From: Bacteroidota bacterium
GTDB taxonomy: Bacteria > Bacteroidota > Bacteroidia > UKL13-3
Direction: 5' to 3'
DNA length: 64,000 bases
Assembly (NCBI GenBank): GCA_027487835.1
Contig: JAIYCU010000029.1
Coordinates: 62,001-126,000 of the forward strand
Of this stretch, positions 18,007 to 26,950 are shown piece after piece (the first letter of the stretch is position 1; every line of letters begins with the position of its first letter). Below the pieces are notes generated by a model. The model did no database searches and was not told where the DNA came from. It worked only from the letters and a program-made list of their open reading frames with translations. The position numbers and the translations under genes were made by a program.

Positions 18007-19959
18007 TTACCGCCTCAACTTATAATCTGTTCTTATCACCTTTATAGTGGTTCTTCTATTTTGTTGATGCTCTTCTTCACTGCAATCAACCTCGTCGCTG
18101 CAATCATTAATCAATTTAGTTTCACCATAGCCAACCGGCACAAGTCTATCTTTAGCAATGCCTTTGCTAATTAAATAATCTACACACGATTTGGCTCTTT
18201 TGTTGGATAGTTCAAGGTTATAGGGCGCAGGAGCCCTGCTATCGGTATGGGAGGCCAGTTCTACTACCAAGTTTGAGTTGGCTTTTAAAATGAGGGCCAT
18301 TGAGTCTAAAACTTTGGCGGCATCCTCCCTAATGTTCCATTTATCTAAGTCGTAAAGTATACCCTCCATGGTTAACTCCACATCGGTAGCTGGAATTAAA
18401 TCCAGGATAAAATCAATTTCAATTACTGTATCTTTTAGAATGCCTTTTGTTTCGCAAATGCGCGGACTACTGCTTAAGTATTTGTCAAGGCTTGCAGAAA
18501 TTGTATTTATTTCATTTAAAGGAAGCTCAGCACTAAATGCGCCTTTCTCATTGGTTTTTATTCGCCATAAGGTTTGTCCATTTAAGGTTACGGTTTGAAC
18601 CAATGCACCGCCTAGTGGATTTTTAGTTTCTCGCTCAGTCACCGTACCTTTCACCAAAACAATAACTGGTTTCTCACTAAGACTATAAATATCATCGTCC
18701 CCTATACCACCTTCCCTGTTAGAGGTAAAGTAGGCAAAGGGTTTGCCTGCTTCTCTTCGTGCGGTTTTCACAAAGCTAATTCCAAAATCGTCTGCCCCAG
18801 AATTAATAGGCGATTGTAAATTTTGGCAAACCTTAAAAGTGTTAGCACTATCCGCAGTTTTAAAAAGGTCTAATCCACCCATGCCAATAAAACCTTTGGA
18901 CGCATAGTAAATTGTTCCGTCTTCATCCACAAAGGGAAAAAGTTCATCTTCTGGGGAGTTAACGTTTGGACCCAGATTTACTGGCGTGCTCCATGTATCT
19001 TTCACTGCATTATAATCTGTATACCAAATGTCTTTGTTGCCAAACCCACCGGGCATATTGCTGCTAAAGTAAAGTCTTTTTCCATCTGAGGTAAACGCAG
19101 GATGACCAATGCTAAAGCTATCCGAGTTAATTGGTAATGGTTTTGGTTCAACCCAAACTCCGTTTTGAAAATAACTCACAAGTACCTTGCAAAATAATCC
19201 AGCCCCATCTTTCCCATTGCATTGGGTAAATAGTACCATGGTTTCTGAACTGTCTAACCAAGTTACTCCTTCATTGTAATTGGTATTTAAGGTTTTAATA
19301 GGAGTGGGTTTGCTAAGTCCAGCACTATTTAGGTTGGCTAAAAAAATATCACAATATTTTTGCCCTGTCCATTCAAAAACTTCGTTGCCTTGTGCTTCTT
19401 TGCGGGTAGAGCTAAAATATAATCCTTTTGCGCTTATAAATGGGGCATAGTCGCTTTGGTCAGAATTTATGATGCTAAGGTTTTCAACCTTAAACTTTAA
19501 AGGATTGGCTTTCCATTCGGCAGCGGCTGCACAACTTTGCATGGCTTGTTTTCCTTTTATATCCTCAGGAATTTCAAAGCTATAATCATAAAAAGCCCTA
19601 TTGGCTTCATCATAGCGCTCAAAGTTTTTGAGTAGTTGCCCATAACTAAATAAAATAAAGGGGTCAGGGTATTTGCTGTTTACAACTTCTTCATACCATT
19701 TTAGGGCTTGTTTAAAGTTGTTACTATTTCGGTAACTGTCGGCAATTTTATAAAGTATCTTTTGCTTTTCTTCTTCTTGTTTAACCTTTGGGTAAACTTT
19801 TTGAAAAAGCAGCGCGGCGGTATTATATTTTTTTGATTGATACGCTAATTCTGCCTTATCCAATTCTAATTGATAGGAGGGGACACTGGTTTGCTGTGCC
19901 ATAGCTTTTTGAGATAGGAAAAAGCCAAGGAGAAAAAAAATCAATAGCAATTTACGCAT
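18007..19959 (-). CDS. OmpA-family envelope protein with TPR, PD40 propeller and CarbReg domains
   Basis: 650 residues from the ATG at 19959. I chose this over the track start at 20019 because it begins the signal peptide MRKLLLIFFLLGFFLSQKAMAQ. Order: TPR repeats (about 25-135), a WD40-like PD40 propeller with LYFSSNMPGGFGNKDIWYT and IYYASKGFIGMGGLDL, a carboxypeptidase-regulatory-like domain (about 435-510), then an OmpA C-terminal domain with ASHTDSRAPAPYN and LSNKRAKSCVDYL, whose Asp and Arg bind diaminopimelate peptidoglycan. A tandem relative lies immediately upstream. Architecture matches PorE-type T9SS proteins and related OmpA proteins. No lipobox, so periplasmic or integral rather than lipid-anchored. 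Confidence 0.84.
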   Translation of the reverse strand: MRKLLLIFFLLGFFLSQKAMAQQTSVPSYQLELDKAELAYQSKKYNTAALLFQKVYPKVKQEEEKQKILYKIADSYRNSNNFKQALKWYEEVVNSKYPDPFILFSYGQLLKNFERYDEANRAFYDYSFEIPEDIKGKQAMQSCAAAAEWKANPLKFKVENLSIINSDQSDYAPFISAKGLYFSSTRKEAQGNEVFEWTGQKYCDIFLANLNSAGLSKPTPIKTLNTNYNEGVTWLDSSETMVLFTQCNGKDGAGLFCKVLVSYFQNGVWVEPKPLPINSDSFSIGHPAFTSDGKRLYFSSNMPGGFGNKDIWYTDYNAVKDTWSTPVNLGPNVNSPEDELFPFVDEDGTIYYASKGFIGMGGLDLFKTADSANTFKVCQNLQSPINSGADDFGISFVKTARREAGKPFAYFTSNREGGIGDDDIYSLSEKPVIVLVKGTVTERETKNPLGGALVQTVTLNGQTLWRIKTNEKGAFSAELPLNEINTISASLDKYLSSSPRICETKGILKDTVIEIDFILDLIPATDVELTMEGILYDLDKWNIREDAAKVLDSMALILKANSNLVVELASHTDSRAPAPYNLELSNKRAKSCVDYLISKGIAKDRLVPVGYGETKLINDCSDEVDCSEEEHQQNRRTTIKVIRTDYKLRR

Positions 19960-20006
19960 ACAAGTAAAACGTTGGCAGGTTAAATTAGATTTCAATTGAA
20001 GTATAA

Positions 20007-20034
20007 AAAAAAGGGGCACCAGAGCGCCCCTTTT
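20007..20034 (-). terminator. Intrinsic terminator after the PorE-like gene
   Basis: On the minus strand AAAAGGGGC, 8-nt loop, GCCCCTTTTTTTT: a 9-bp GC-rich stem ending in eight T, located 13 bp beyond the stop of the 698-residue gene. It separates the two tandem OmpA genes, so the downstream one may have its own promoter or depend on read-through. Confidence 0.8.
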
Positions 20035-20046
20035 CAGTCAGTATTT

Positions 20047-22143
20047 TTAGCCCCGTGGTTGTGTCCTCACCCCTGGCGTAGGTCTAGGCGCAGGTGCTGG
20101 TCGGCCAGTTGGTCTTCCTTGCGGCTTTTGATTAGCAGGTGGTGTGAGTTGAACTGGTCTTGGTTTTTCCCAATAAACATCCAAAACTTTTACCGTAGTT
20201 CTACGATTTAATTGGTGCTCATCTTCAGTACATTTTAAACCTTCTTGTCTTTCGTTTGGTCCCTCGCAATTACAATGCAAAGCTAATGAGTCTTTCACGT
20301 TTTCGCCATATCCTCTAGAAACTAAACGAAGGGTATCAATTCCATTTTTTACCAAATATGCCACCGCAGAGTCGGCACGTCTTTGTGATAAACCAATATT
20401 GTAAATTGAGTCTGCACGACAGTCGGTATGTGAACCCAATTCAATTTTTAAAGTTGGATATTTATTTAGTACTGTAATCAATGAGTCTAGCACTTTTGCC
20501 GCATCTGGACGAATATTAGCCTTGTCCAAATCGTATAGAATTCCACGAAGCGTAAAGGTTTCTAAGCCTAAAGAGTTTAACTCAAAGTTTTGAATTAAAT
20601 CTGTAGACACTTCTAAACCACGTGTGGTTTGTTCTTCCATTTTACTATCATAGAACATGGCTCTAGAAGCAAAAAGTTCATAATCTGTTTTTGATTTTAG
20701 CACCACTTTATATGAACCTGCGCCGTCTGTTTTAATCACAATCTTACCAGTATCACTGCTAGAGGTTAGGGTAACTAAAGCATTTGGCATATTTTCTTTG
20801 GTAATAGCATTTTTTACCACACCACTCAAAGTGAACACCAATGGGGTCATGTGAAAACGATAGATATCGTCTTGTCCTTTACCACCTTCTCTATTACTAC
20901 TAAAGTATCCGCTTTCTTTATCTTTCCCAAAGATGATGGCAAAGTCATCGCCATGGGAGTTGATAGGAGATTTCATGTTAATTGGATCACTCCAATCAGT
21001 TGCATTTCCTTTAGACATGTAAATGTCTGTGCCACCAAGACCAACATGTCCATTTGAGGCAAAGTATAAGGTACCATCGTCTGTAATGGTAGGAAACATA
21101 TCATCGTCTTCAGTATTGATTACTGGGCCAAGGTTAATTGGGTCACCCCAAGTTTTTCCTCTTCCACTTTTAGTAACCATCCAAATATCTTTGCCACCAA
21201 TAGAGCCTGGCATATCCGAGCTAAAGTATAAAGTGCTGCCATCCTTGCTAAGACTTGGTTGTCCGCAGTTGAATGAATCGGTGCTAAAAGGTAGTGGCTC
21301 AGGTTCGCTCCACTCAGAGCCTGAAAGTTGTGAAGTATATAATCGACAAAAATTACCTTTCATATTATTGTCGTAATTACATTTAGTGATATAAATGGTT
21401 GCAAAACGACTGTCAAAGCAAACTACCCCATCATTTAATTTACCATTAAGCTTGTCTTTATCTACTAAAGTTGGTAATTGATACGTAATGTTATTAGGAT
21501 TTTTCTTATCAACTTTAAAAGTTACGGTATACAAATCTGTGTAGCTATTGGTGGTCCAGCCATAAGAAGTGCTACTTACCCCTTTTTCTCTGTCTGAGGT
21601 AAAATATAATTGGTCTTTCTTAAAAAATTGCGGTGCAAAATCTTCCCAACGCGTATTTAGGCCTTTTACATTTTCTACTAAATAACGGGTTTTATCATTT
21701 TTCCATTTCAATGCATTTTGACAACCATCGATGAGTCTTTGGGTTTCGGTTGCTTTTTCATTTGAAAGCTTAAGGTAGTTCTTAAACTCAATAATCGCTT
21801 CATCATATTTGCCATTGTTCTTAAGCGTTTTGGCAAGCATGTATTGATTTTCTGGGTTTTTAGGGTCAACCTTGATGGCTTTACGATACCAGCTTTCTGC
21901 ATTCTTCATGTCATTCATTTTCCAATAACAGAAGGCTGCATTATTTGCAGATTCAATGCGCTCATCTTTTTTCTTGGTACTTGAATATACCTTTCTATAG
22001 TTTTCGTTAGCAAAACCATATTCTTTTTTAGTCATATGCTCTCTGGCAGCAGCAATGGAGCCTTTTTTAGCGCAACTGCTAAGCATAAGTATTCCACCTA
22101 TTAATAGGCTGAAACTAAGAAGAAGTAAATGTCTTTTATTCAT
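20047..22143 (-). CDS. PorE-like OmpA/TPR/PD40 lipoprotein
   Basis: 698 residues. A lipoprotein signal ends in the lipobox LSSC at about residue 24. Then come TPRs (about 30-140), a PD40 beta-propeller with LYFTSDREKG, LYFSSDMPGSIGGKDIWMV and LYFASNGHVGLGGTDIYM, a carboxypeptidase-regulatory-like domain near 430-510, and an OmpA C-terminal domain with GSHTDCRADSIYN and LSQRRADSAVAYL. A proline-rich tail (RPTGRPAPAPRPTPG) closes it. Lipobox plus TPR, propeller, CRD and OmpA is the layout known for PorE, which anchors the type IX secretion machinery to peptidoglycan. That identity is inferred by architecture; many Bacteroidota carry several such paralogues. The Asp and Arg for diaminopimelate binding are present, which agrees with the DAP-type MurE found later. 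Confidence 0.84.
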   Translation of the reverse strand: MNKRHLLLLSFSLLIGGILMLSSCAKKGSIAAAREHMTKKEYGFANENYRKVYSSTKKKDERIESANNAAFCYWKMNDMKNAESWYRKAIKVDPKNPENQYMLAKTLKNNGKYDEAIIEFKNYLKLSNEKATETQRLIDGCQNALKWKNDKTRYLVENVKGLNTRWEDFAPQFFKKDQLYFTSDREKGVSSTSYGWTTNSYTDLYTVTFKVDKKNPNNITYQLPTLVDKDKLNGKLNDGVVCFDSRFATIYITKCNYDNNMKGNFCRLYTSQLSGSEWSEPEPLPFSTDSFNCGQPSLSKDGSTLYFSSDMPGSIGGKDIWMVTKSGRGKTWGDPINLGPVINTEDDDMFPTITDDGTLYFASNGHVGLGGTDIYMSKGNATDWSDPINMKSPINSHGDDFAIIFGKDKESGYFSSNREGGKGQDDIYRFHMTPLVFTLSGVVKNAITKENMPNALVTLTSSSDTGKIVIKTDGAGSYKVVLKSKTDYELFASRAMFYDSKMEEQTTRGLEVSTDLIQNFELNSLGLETFTLRGILYDLDKANIRPDAAKVLDSLITVLNKYPTLKIELGSHTDCRADSIYNIGLSQRRADSAVAYLVKNGIDTLRLVSRGYGENVKDSLALHCNCEGPNERQEGLKCTEDEHQLNRRTTVKVLDVYWEKPRPVQLTPPANQKPQGRPTGRPAPAPRPTPGVRTQPRG

Positions 22144-22228
22144 GAATGGACCGAATTAATGCGATTTCTATTTAATGCAAGTTTATTAAATTTTTACACA
22201 CTATTGACTATTTTCTATCAAAAATTTC

Positions 22229-22258
22229 ATAAAAAAAGCGGCCGAGGCCGCTTTTTTT
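22229..22258 (-). terminator. Intrinsic terminator overlapping the glnA stop
   Basis: AAAAAAAGCGGC CGAG GCCGCTTTTTTT (about 22231-22258): a GC-rich stem with T-runs in both directions. The glnA stop codon (22257-22259) lies within it. It can end glnA transcription on the minus strand; no plus-strand gene enters from the left. Confidence 0.8.
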
Positions 22259-24443
22259 ATTTTATAAAGAGCATTTCCCTGTATTTTGGGAGCTTCCAAA
22301 GTTCGTCATCTACAAGATATTCAAGCGAATCACTTGCGTCTCTAATGGGGTCAAACAATGGCTTTACCTTTTTACAAATAGCTAAAGCACTTTCATGAGA
22401 ACTTTTTGCATGGTGTGCTTTCTCAAGTTCTGCTTGAAGTTTCTGCACATTACCATAAATGGTTTTGATGTGTCCACTTATTTCTTTTATCAAATTTACC
22501 TGAACTTCGGTATCTGTTTTTGTTAAACCTGCAGCTTTCATGGCATCCACGCTTTCTGCTAAATTTCTTTGATAAGCAATGGCCGCCGGAATTACATGTG
22601 AAGTTGCTAGTTGCGCCAATAATTTGGCCTCAATGTCTAATTTCTTTACATATAACTCTTGCATAATTTCATAACGTGCATTTAGCTCTACCTCGTTAAA
22701 AATTTCGTTGCTAACAAATAAATCCTTTGAAGTTTTGCTGATATAAGCATTTAAAGCTTCAGGGGTTGTTTTTATATTGCTTAAGCCGCGTTTAGCAGCT
22801 TCTTTAACCCATTCGTCGCCATACCCATTTCCTTCAAAAAGAATTTTCTTGCTGGCTTTGTAATATCCTTTAAGAACTTCAAGAATAGCTTCTTCTTTTT
22901 TATTGCCATTCTTTTTAATGTCGGCATCTACTTCTGCCTTAAACTTGTTCAATTGGTTGGCCATAATTGTATTTAACACAATCATTGCATTTGCGCTATT
23001 TGCGCTAGAACCAACTGCTCTAAATTCAAATTTATTTCCTGTGAAAGCAAATGGAGAAGTTCTATTTCTATCGGTATTATCCAATAAAATATCTGGTATT
23101 TTATTTACATTAATGCTGGCTGCTTTGCTGGTTTTGCTAGTAGCTTTATTGTTTAAAAGACTTTCTAGAACCTCTGTCATTTGTGTACCAATAAAGATAC
23201 TCATTATGGCAGGTGGTGCTTCGTTGGCTCCTAAACGATGGTCATTTCCTGCAGAAGCGATAGAGGCGCGAAGTAAATCTGCATGATCGTGTACTGCTTT
23301 AATTACATTTACAAAGAAGGTTAAGAACTGAAGGTTATTGGCAGGGTCTTTAGTTGGGGCCAATAAATTAACACCGCTATCTGTAATTAAACTCCAGTTA
23401 TTGTGTTTTCCACTGCCATTTACACCTGCAAAAGGTTTTTCGTGTAATAACACTTTAAAGTGGTGACGTTGTGCTACTTTCTCCATCACATCCATTAGCA
23501 ATTGGTTGTGGTCTATGGCTAAGTTTACCTCTTCAAAGTTAGGAGCACATTCAAATTGAGACGGAGCAACTTCGTTATGACGTGTTTTTAAAGGAATACC
23601 TAGTTTGTAACATTCGGTTTCAAAATCAACCATGAAATCGTGAACCCTTGGTGGAATTGAACCAAAATAATGATCTTCTAATTGTTGGCCTTTTTCTGGG
23701 GATAATCCAATTAAGGTACGACCGGTTAGCATTAAGTCGGGTCTTGCAATTACCATGGCTTCATCTACCAAAAAGTATTCTTGCTCAATACCTAAAGAGG
23801 CAAATGCTTTTTGAACTTGTTTGTCAAAATAACTAGAAACGACATTTATAACTGATTTTTCAACAGCATGCAGTGCTTTTAGCAAGGGTGCTTTATAATC
23901 TAAGGCTTCACCTGTATATGAAACAAAAATGGTAGGAATGCAAAGTGTTTTTCCATTTGAACCTTCCATGATGAAAGCGGGTGAAGAGGGGTCCCAGGCT
24001 GTATAACCGCGTGCTTCAAAAGTATTTCTAATACCGCCATTAGGGAAGCTAGAAGCATCAGGTTCTTGTTGAACCAAAGCGCTGCCGCTGAATTTTTCAA
24101 CGGAACGACCATCTTCTGTGGGTTCAAAAAAGGAATCGTGTTTTTCTGCAGTTGCACCTGTTAAGGGCTGAAACCAATGGGTGTAGTGGCTAACACCTTT
24201 AGACATAGCCCAGGCTTTCATACCACTGGCTACTTGGTCTGCAACATTTCTATCAATTTTTTCACCATTCTTAATCGCATTCGAAACTGCTTTATAAGCT
24301 TCCTTGCTTAAGAATTGTAACATGGCAGCGTCGTTAAAAACATTGCTGTTAAAGTAATCCGAAATTTTATCGGAAGGGGGAGTGACACTCACGGTTTTTC
24401 TGGCTTGAACCGTGTCCAGGGCTTTAAATCGTAAAGTTAGCAT
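22257..24443 (-). CDS. glnA: Glutamine synthetase type III
   Basis: 728 residues, the length of GSIII (GlnN) and far larger than the 470-residue type I enzyme. It makes glutamine from glutamate, ammonia and ATP. Visible family features: KISDYFNSNVFND near the N-terminus, FEARGYTAWDPSSPAFI, GIEQEYFLVD (metal-binding Glu), GSGKHNNWSL (ATP and ammonium site), HRLGANEAPPAI and NRTSPFAFTGNKFEFR. GSIII is the usual glutamine synthetase in Bacteroidota. Single-gene unit: promoter-like TATCTTCGCGG 21 nt upstream, terminator at the stop. No glnB or amt gene is nearby. Confidence 0.95.
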   Translation of the reverse strand: MLTLRFKALDTVQARKTVSVTPPSDKISDYFNSNVFNDAAMLQFLSKEAYKAVSNAIKNGEKIDRNVADQVASGMKAWAMSKGVSHYTHWFQPLTGATAEKHDSFFEPTEDGRSVEKFSGSALVQQEPDASSFPNGGIRNTFEARGYTAWDPSSPAFIMEGSNGKTLCIPTIFVSYTGEALDYKAPLLKALHAVEKSVINVVSSYFDKQVQKAFASLGIEQEYFLVDEAMVIARPDLMLTGRTLIGLSPEKGQQLEDHYFGSIPPRVHDFMVDFETECYKLGIPLKTRHNEVAPSQFECAPNFEEVNLAIDHNQLLMDVMEKVAQRHHFKVLLHEKPFAGVNGSGKHNNWSLITDSGVNLLAPTKDPANNLQFLTFFVNVIKAVHDHADLLRASIASAGNDHRLGANEAPPAIMSIFIGTQMTEVLESLLNNKATSKTSKAASINVNKIPDILLDNTDRNRTSPFAFTGNKFEFRAVGSSANSANAMIVLNTIMANQLNKFKAEVDADIKKNGNKKEEAILEVLKGYYKASKKILFEGNGYGDEWVKEAAKRGLSNIKTTPEALNAYISKTSKDLFVSNEIFNEVELNARYEIMQELYVKKLDIEAKLLAQLATSHVIPAAIAYQRNLAESVDAMKAAGLTKTDTEVQVNLIKEISGHIKTIYGNVQKLQAELEKAHHAKSSHESALAICKKVKPLFDPIRDASDSLEYLVDDELWKLPKYREMLFIK

Positions 24444-24464
24444 AGTGCAGATTCATTTTATTGG

Positions 24465-24475
24465 CCGCGAAGATA
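24465..24475 (-). promoter_or_regulatory. Candidate -7 element of glnA (TATCTTCGCGG)
   Basis: Identical 11-mer to the one before sucA, with the same 21 nt to the ATG. TATCTTCG matches TANNTTTG at 7 of 8 positions. No clear -33 box at 19-21 nt. Confidence 0.4.
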
Positions 24476-24524
24476 AGTTTATATATCTTTATTAATTGCC
24501 TAAATAGTAAACAATTAATCCGCA

Positions 24525-24546
24525 TTTTTAGGTTCAAACCTAAAAA
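24525..24546. repeat. 22-bp palindrome containing the dispersed GGTTCAAACC motif
   Basis: TTTTTAGGTT-CA-AACCTAAAAA: perfect 10-bp arms in the gap between ppx and glnA. Both 3' arms end in A rather than T, so it does not fit an intrinsic terminator. It is the longest symmetric copy of the 10-mer that recurs through the window. Confidence 0.6.
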
Positions 24547-24565
24547 AACACTGTGGAAACTATTT

Positions 24566-25504
24566 TTAAGAGCCTTTGATATTGGCTAAAATCCCTTCCT
24601 TTAATGCATAATGGCTGGCAATAATTTGAGTTGACCCGAGCCTTTTTAAAACATAAGACATTAATGTGCTTGCCGCAACTATCATATCTATCCTAAAGTT
24701 TGGAAGGCCTTTCATTTCTTGTCTTTCTTCCACCGTGCTTGATAAAATGAAATCTGTGAATTTTTCAACTTGACCCAAGGAAACTAAGTGGGCGTGTCCT
24801 GTAATTTCTTCTAATCTTTCGTTTAAATCTTTTTCTAACACTTCTCTTAGGGTATCAAAGCTTCCAGCTGAACCTGCAAAGATTTTAGCCTGATAAATGG
24901 CTTGCTTTTGCCATACTTCTTGTAAATTGGTTTCAAAAAAATCTTCTAAATTTTGAAGCTGAACATGTGTTATAGGTTCAGAGATAGCAAAGGCATCTAT
25001 TAGCCTTGCAGCGCCAATTTCAAAGCTTTTTTTCCAAATAATTTCTTCCCCTTTTCCAAGAATAAACTCCACGCTTCCGCCGCCAATGTCCATTACCCAA
25101 ATGGGCTCTTGAGGAAAGGGGAAGGAATATGCTACACCTTTATAAATGAGTTCCGCCTCCAAATTTCCTTCTATTTTTTTTATGTTGAACCCAAAACGTT
25201 CTTTAATTTCTAGCAAGAATTCTTGGCCATTACGGGCGTTTCTGATGGCGGAGGTGCCGGTGGCTTGGATATTTGTTACGCTGAATTCCTTTATTTTCTC
25301 TTCAAATATCACCAATGCCTCCATGGCTCTTTCCCATGCGTCGGGGGCAATAATACCTTTATTTATGCCGCTTTGGCCAATTTTTACAGGAATTTGTAAT
25401 TGAAAGGATTCCTCAATTTGGTTCAAACCAAGCCTTCCAATTAGCAAATGAAAGGTATTGGTGCCCAAATCAATAACCGCAACGGTAGGATTGCTATTTA
25501 GCAT
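24566..25504 (-). CDS. Ppx/GppA-family phosphatase
   Basis: 312 residues, the length of the short Ppx/GppA form without an HD domain. The ASKHA ATPase fold shows as AVIDLGTNTFHLLIG at the N-terminus (phosphate 1), GTSAIRNARNG near 95 and IWVMDIGGGSVEFIL near 135 (phosphate 2). Family members hydrolyse polyphosphate or pppGpp; the sequence does not discriminate. It follows the dehydrogenase-complex E2 gene by 49 bp on the same strand, and a 122-bp gap separates it from glnA. Cytoplasmic. Confidence 0.87.
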   Translation of the reverse strand: MLNSNPTVAVIDLGTNTFHLLIGRLGLNQIEESFQLQIPVKIGQSGINKGIIAPDAWERAMEALVIFEEKIKEFSVTNIQATGTSAIRNARNGQEFLLEIKERFGFNIKKIEGNLEAELIYKGVAYSFPFPQEPIWVMDIGGGSVEFILGKGEEIIWKKSFEIGAARLIDAFAISEPITHVQLQNLEDFFETNLQEVWQKQAIYQAKIFAGSAGSFDTLREVLEKDLNERLEEITGHAHLVSLGQVEKFTDFILSSTVEERQEMKGLPNFRIDMIVAASTLMSYVLKRLGSTQIIASHYALKEGILANIKGS

Positions 25505-25553
25505 TAAAAATAAGTTGTAAGTTATTTACCAGCTGCTAGATGCCCGCAGCTAA

Positions 25554-26804
25554 TTAAACCAACATTCTTACTGGATTTTCTAATAGATCTTTTAAACTTT
25601 GAAGGAAGGCTGAGCCTGTTGCCCCATCTACCACGCGGTGATCACAGCTTAATGTAACTTTCATTACTTGGGCAATCATCATTTCGCCGTTTTTAGCAAT
25701 GACTGTTTCTTTGGCAGCACCTACTGCTAAAATACAAGCATCTGGCGGATTAATAATGGCTGTAAATTCATCGATGCCAAACATACCTAGGTTTGAGATA
25801 GTAAAGGTATTACCCTCAAATTCATTTGGTTGAAGTTTTTTGTTCTTAGCCTTTTCTGCTAATTGCTTAACCTCTGCACTGATGTGCGAAAGCGATTTAT
25901 TATCCGCAAATTTTACTACGGGCACAATTAATCCGTCTTCTATTGCTACGGCTACCCCAACATGAATGTGCTGGTTATAACGAATTTTATCTCCTAACCA
26001 ACTTGAATTAACATTTGGATTTTTGCGTAACGAAAGTGCAACTGCCTTTATAATAATATCGTTTACAGAGATTTTAATCTCGCTAAATTCATTGATTTGC
26101 TTACGTGCACTGATAACGTTATCCATCACAATGCTCATGGTAAGGTAGAAGTGTGGCGCAGTATGCTTGCTTTCACCCAATCGGCGGGCAATTACTTTGC
26201 GCATTTGGCTTACAGGCACTTCCGTAAAGCTTTCGCTAGCTACAATTTGAGGAAGTGAAACTGGCGCAGTAGCCTTGGTGCTGGTTTGGACAGCCGGACT
26301 AAAATTTTCAACATCACGCTTAACTATTCGGCCATTGTCGCCACTGCCGCTAACTTGATTTAAATCGATGCCTTTCTCTTTGGCAAGTGATTTTGCAAGT
26401 GGAGAAGCTATCAATCGGCCATCTGCATGAGCTGACGTTATTGCAGGTGTTGCAGGTGTTTCAGTAGGTGTTGAGGCAATTGGCACTTCTGCTGGTGGAG
26501 TTGAGGAAGGAGCAGGAGATGCTGCTGGAGCAGCGGTATTAGCAAGCAAGGCACTAATATCTTCACCTGCATTACCAACAATTGCTATAAGTGCATCCAC
26601 AGGAACAGAGCCGCCTGCCGGAATTCCAATATGAAGGAGCGTTCCTTTTATAAAGTTTTCTAACTCCATTGTAGCTTTATCGGTTTCTACCTCAGCCAAA
26701 ATATCTCCTGGCTTAACGGCGTCACCAACATTCTTCAACCAAGATACAATTACCCCTTCGGTCATGGTATCACTCATTTTGGGCATTCTAATTACTTCGG
26801 CCAT
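25554..26804 (-). CDS. pdhC: Dihydrolipoamide acyltransferase E2, probably of pyruvate dehydrogenase
   Basis: 416 residues. An N-terminal lipoyl domain carries the modified lysine in EVETDKATMELEN (about residue 43). An Ala/Pro linker follows (85-125), then a peripheral subunit-binding domain with IASPLAKSLAKEKGIDL and SGDNGRIVKRDV. The CoA-dependent acyltransferase core ends in SCDHRVVDGATGSAFL with the catalytic His and Asp. It transfers an acyl group from lipoamide to CoA. The single lipoyl domain and start MAEVIRMPKMSDTMTEGVI point to the acetyl (PDH) type. E1 genes are not adjacent. Promoter visible at 26833-26862. Confidence 0.9.
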   Translation of the reverse strand: MAEVIRMPKMSDTMTEGVIVSWLKNVGDAVKPGDILAEVETDKATMELENFIKGTLLHIGIPAGGSVPVDALIAIVGNAGEDISALLANTAAPAASPAPSSTPPAEVPIASTPTETPATPAITSAHADGRLIASPLAKSLAKEKGIDLNQVSGSGDNGRIVKRDVENFSPAVQTSTKATAPVSLPQIVASESFTEVPVSQMRKVIARRLGESKHTAPHFYLTMSIVMDNVISARKQINEFSEIKISVNDIIIKAVALSLRKNPNVNSSWLGDKIRYNQHIHVGVAVAIEDGLIVPVVKFADNKSLSHISAEVKQLAEKAKNKKLQPNEFEGNTFTISNLGMFGIDEFTAIINPPDACILAVGAAKETVIAKNGEMMIAQVMKVTLSCDHRVVDGATGSAFLQSLKDLLENPVRMLV

Positions 26805-26832
26805 TGTGGTATGCTAATTTTTTTGCGAACTG

Positions 26833-26862
26833 CAAAAATATTCTTTAATCCTATTGGTGCAA
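26833..26862 (-). promoter_or_regulatory. Promoter of pdhC (TTG-N19-TATTTTTG)
   Basis: On the minus strand TTG (26862-26860), 19 nt, then TATTTTTG (26840-26833), an exact match to TANNTTTG with correct spacing. The box ends 28 nt before the pdhC ATG. Confidence 0.6.
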
Positions 26863-26950
26863 GTTAAAAAAGTTGGATTGAACGTAAAATCTCATTTGAA
26901 ATAGGCTAAAGCCTATTAAGCAGCAGCCTGTTCTATACTTCTTAAATCAA

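Noticed and set aside
22903-23286. 127-residue plus-strand hydrophobic ORF
   Set aside because: Antisense frame of type III glutamine synthetase, which is full length and well conserved here.
26900-26917. Small inverted repeat AATAGGCT-AA-AGCCTATT between the secreted YciI gene and pdhC
   Set aside because: The stem is short and no T-run follows on the minus strand, so I do not call it a terminator.
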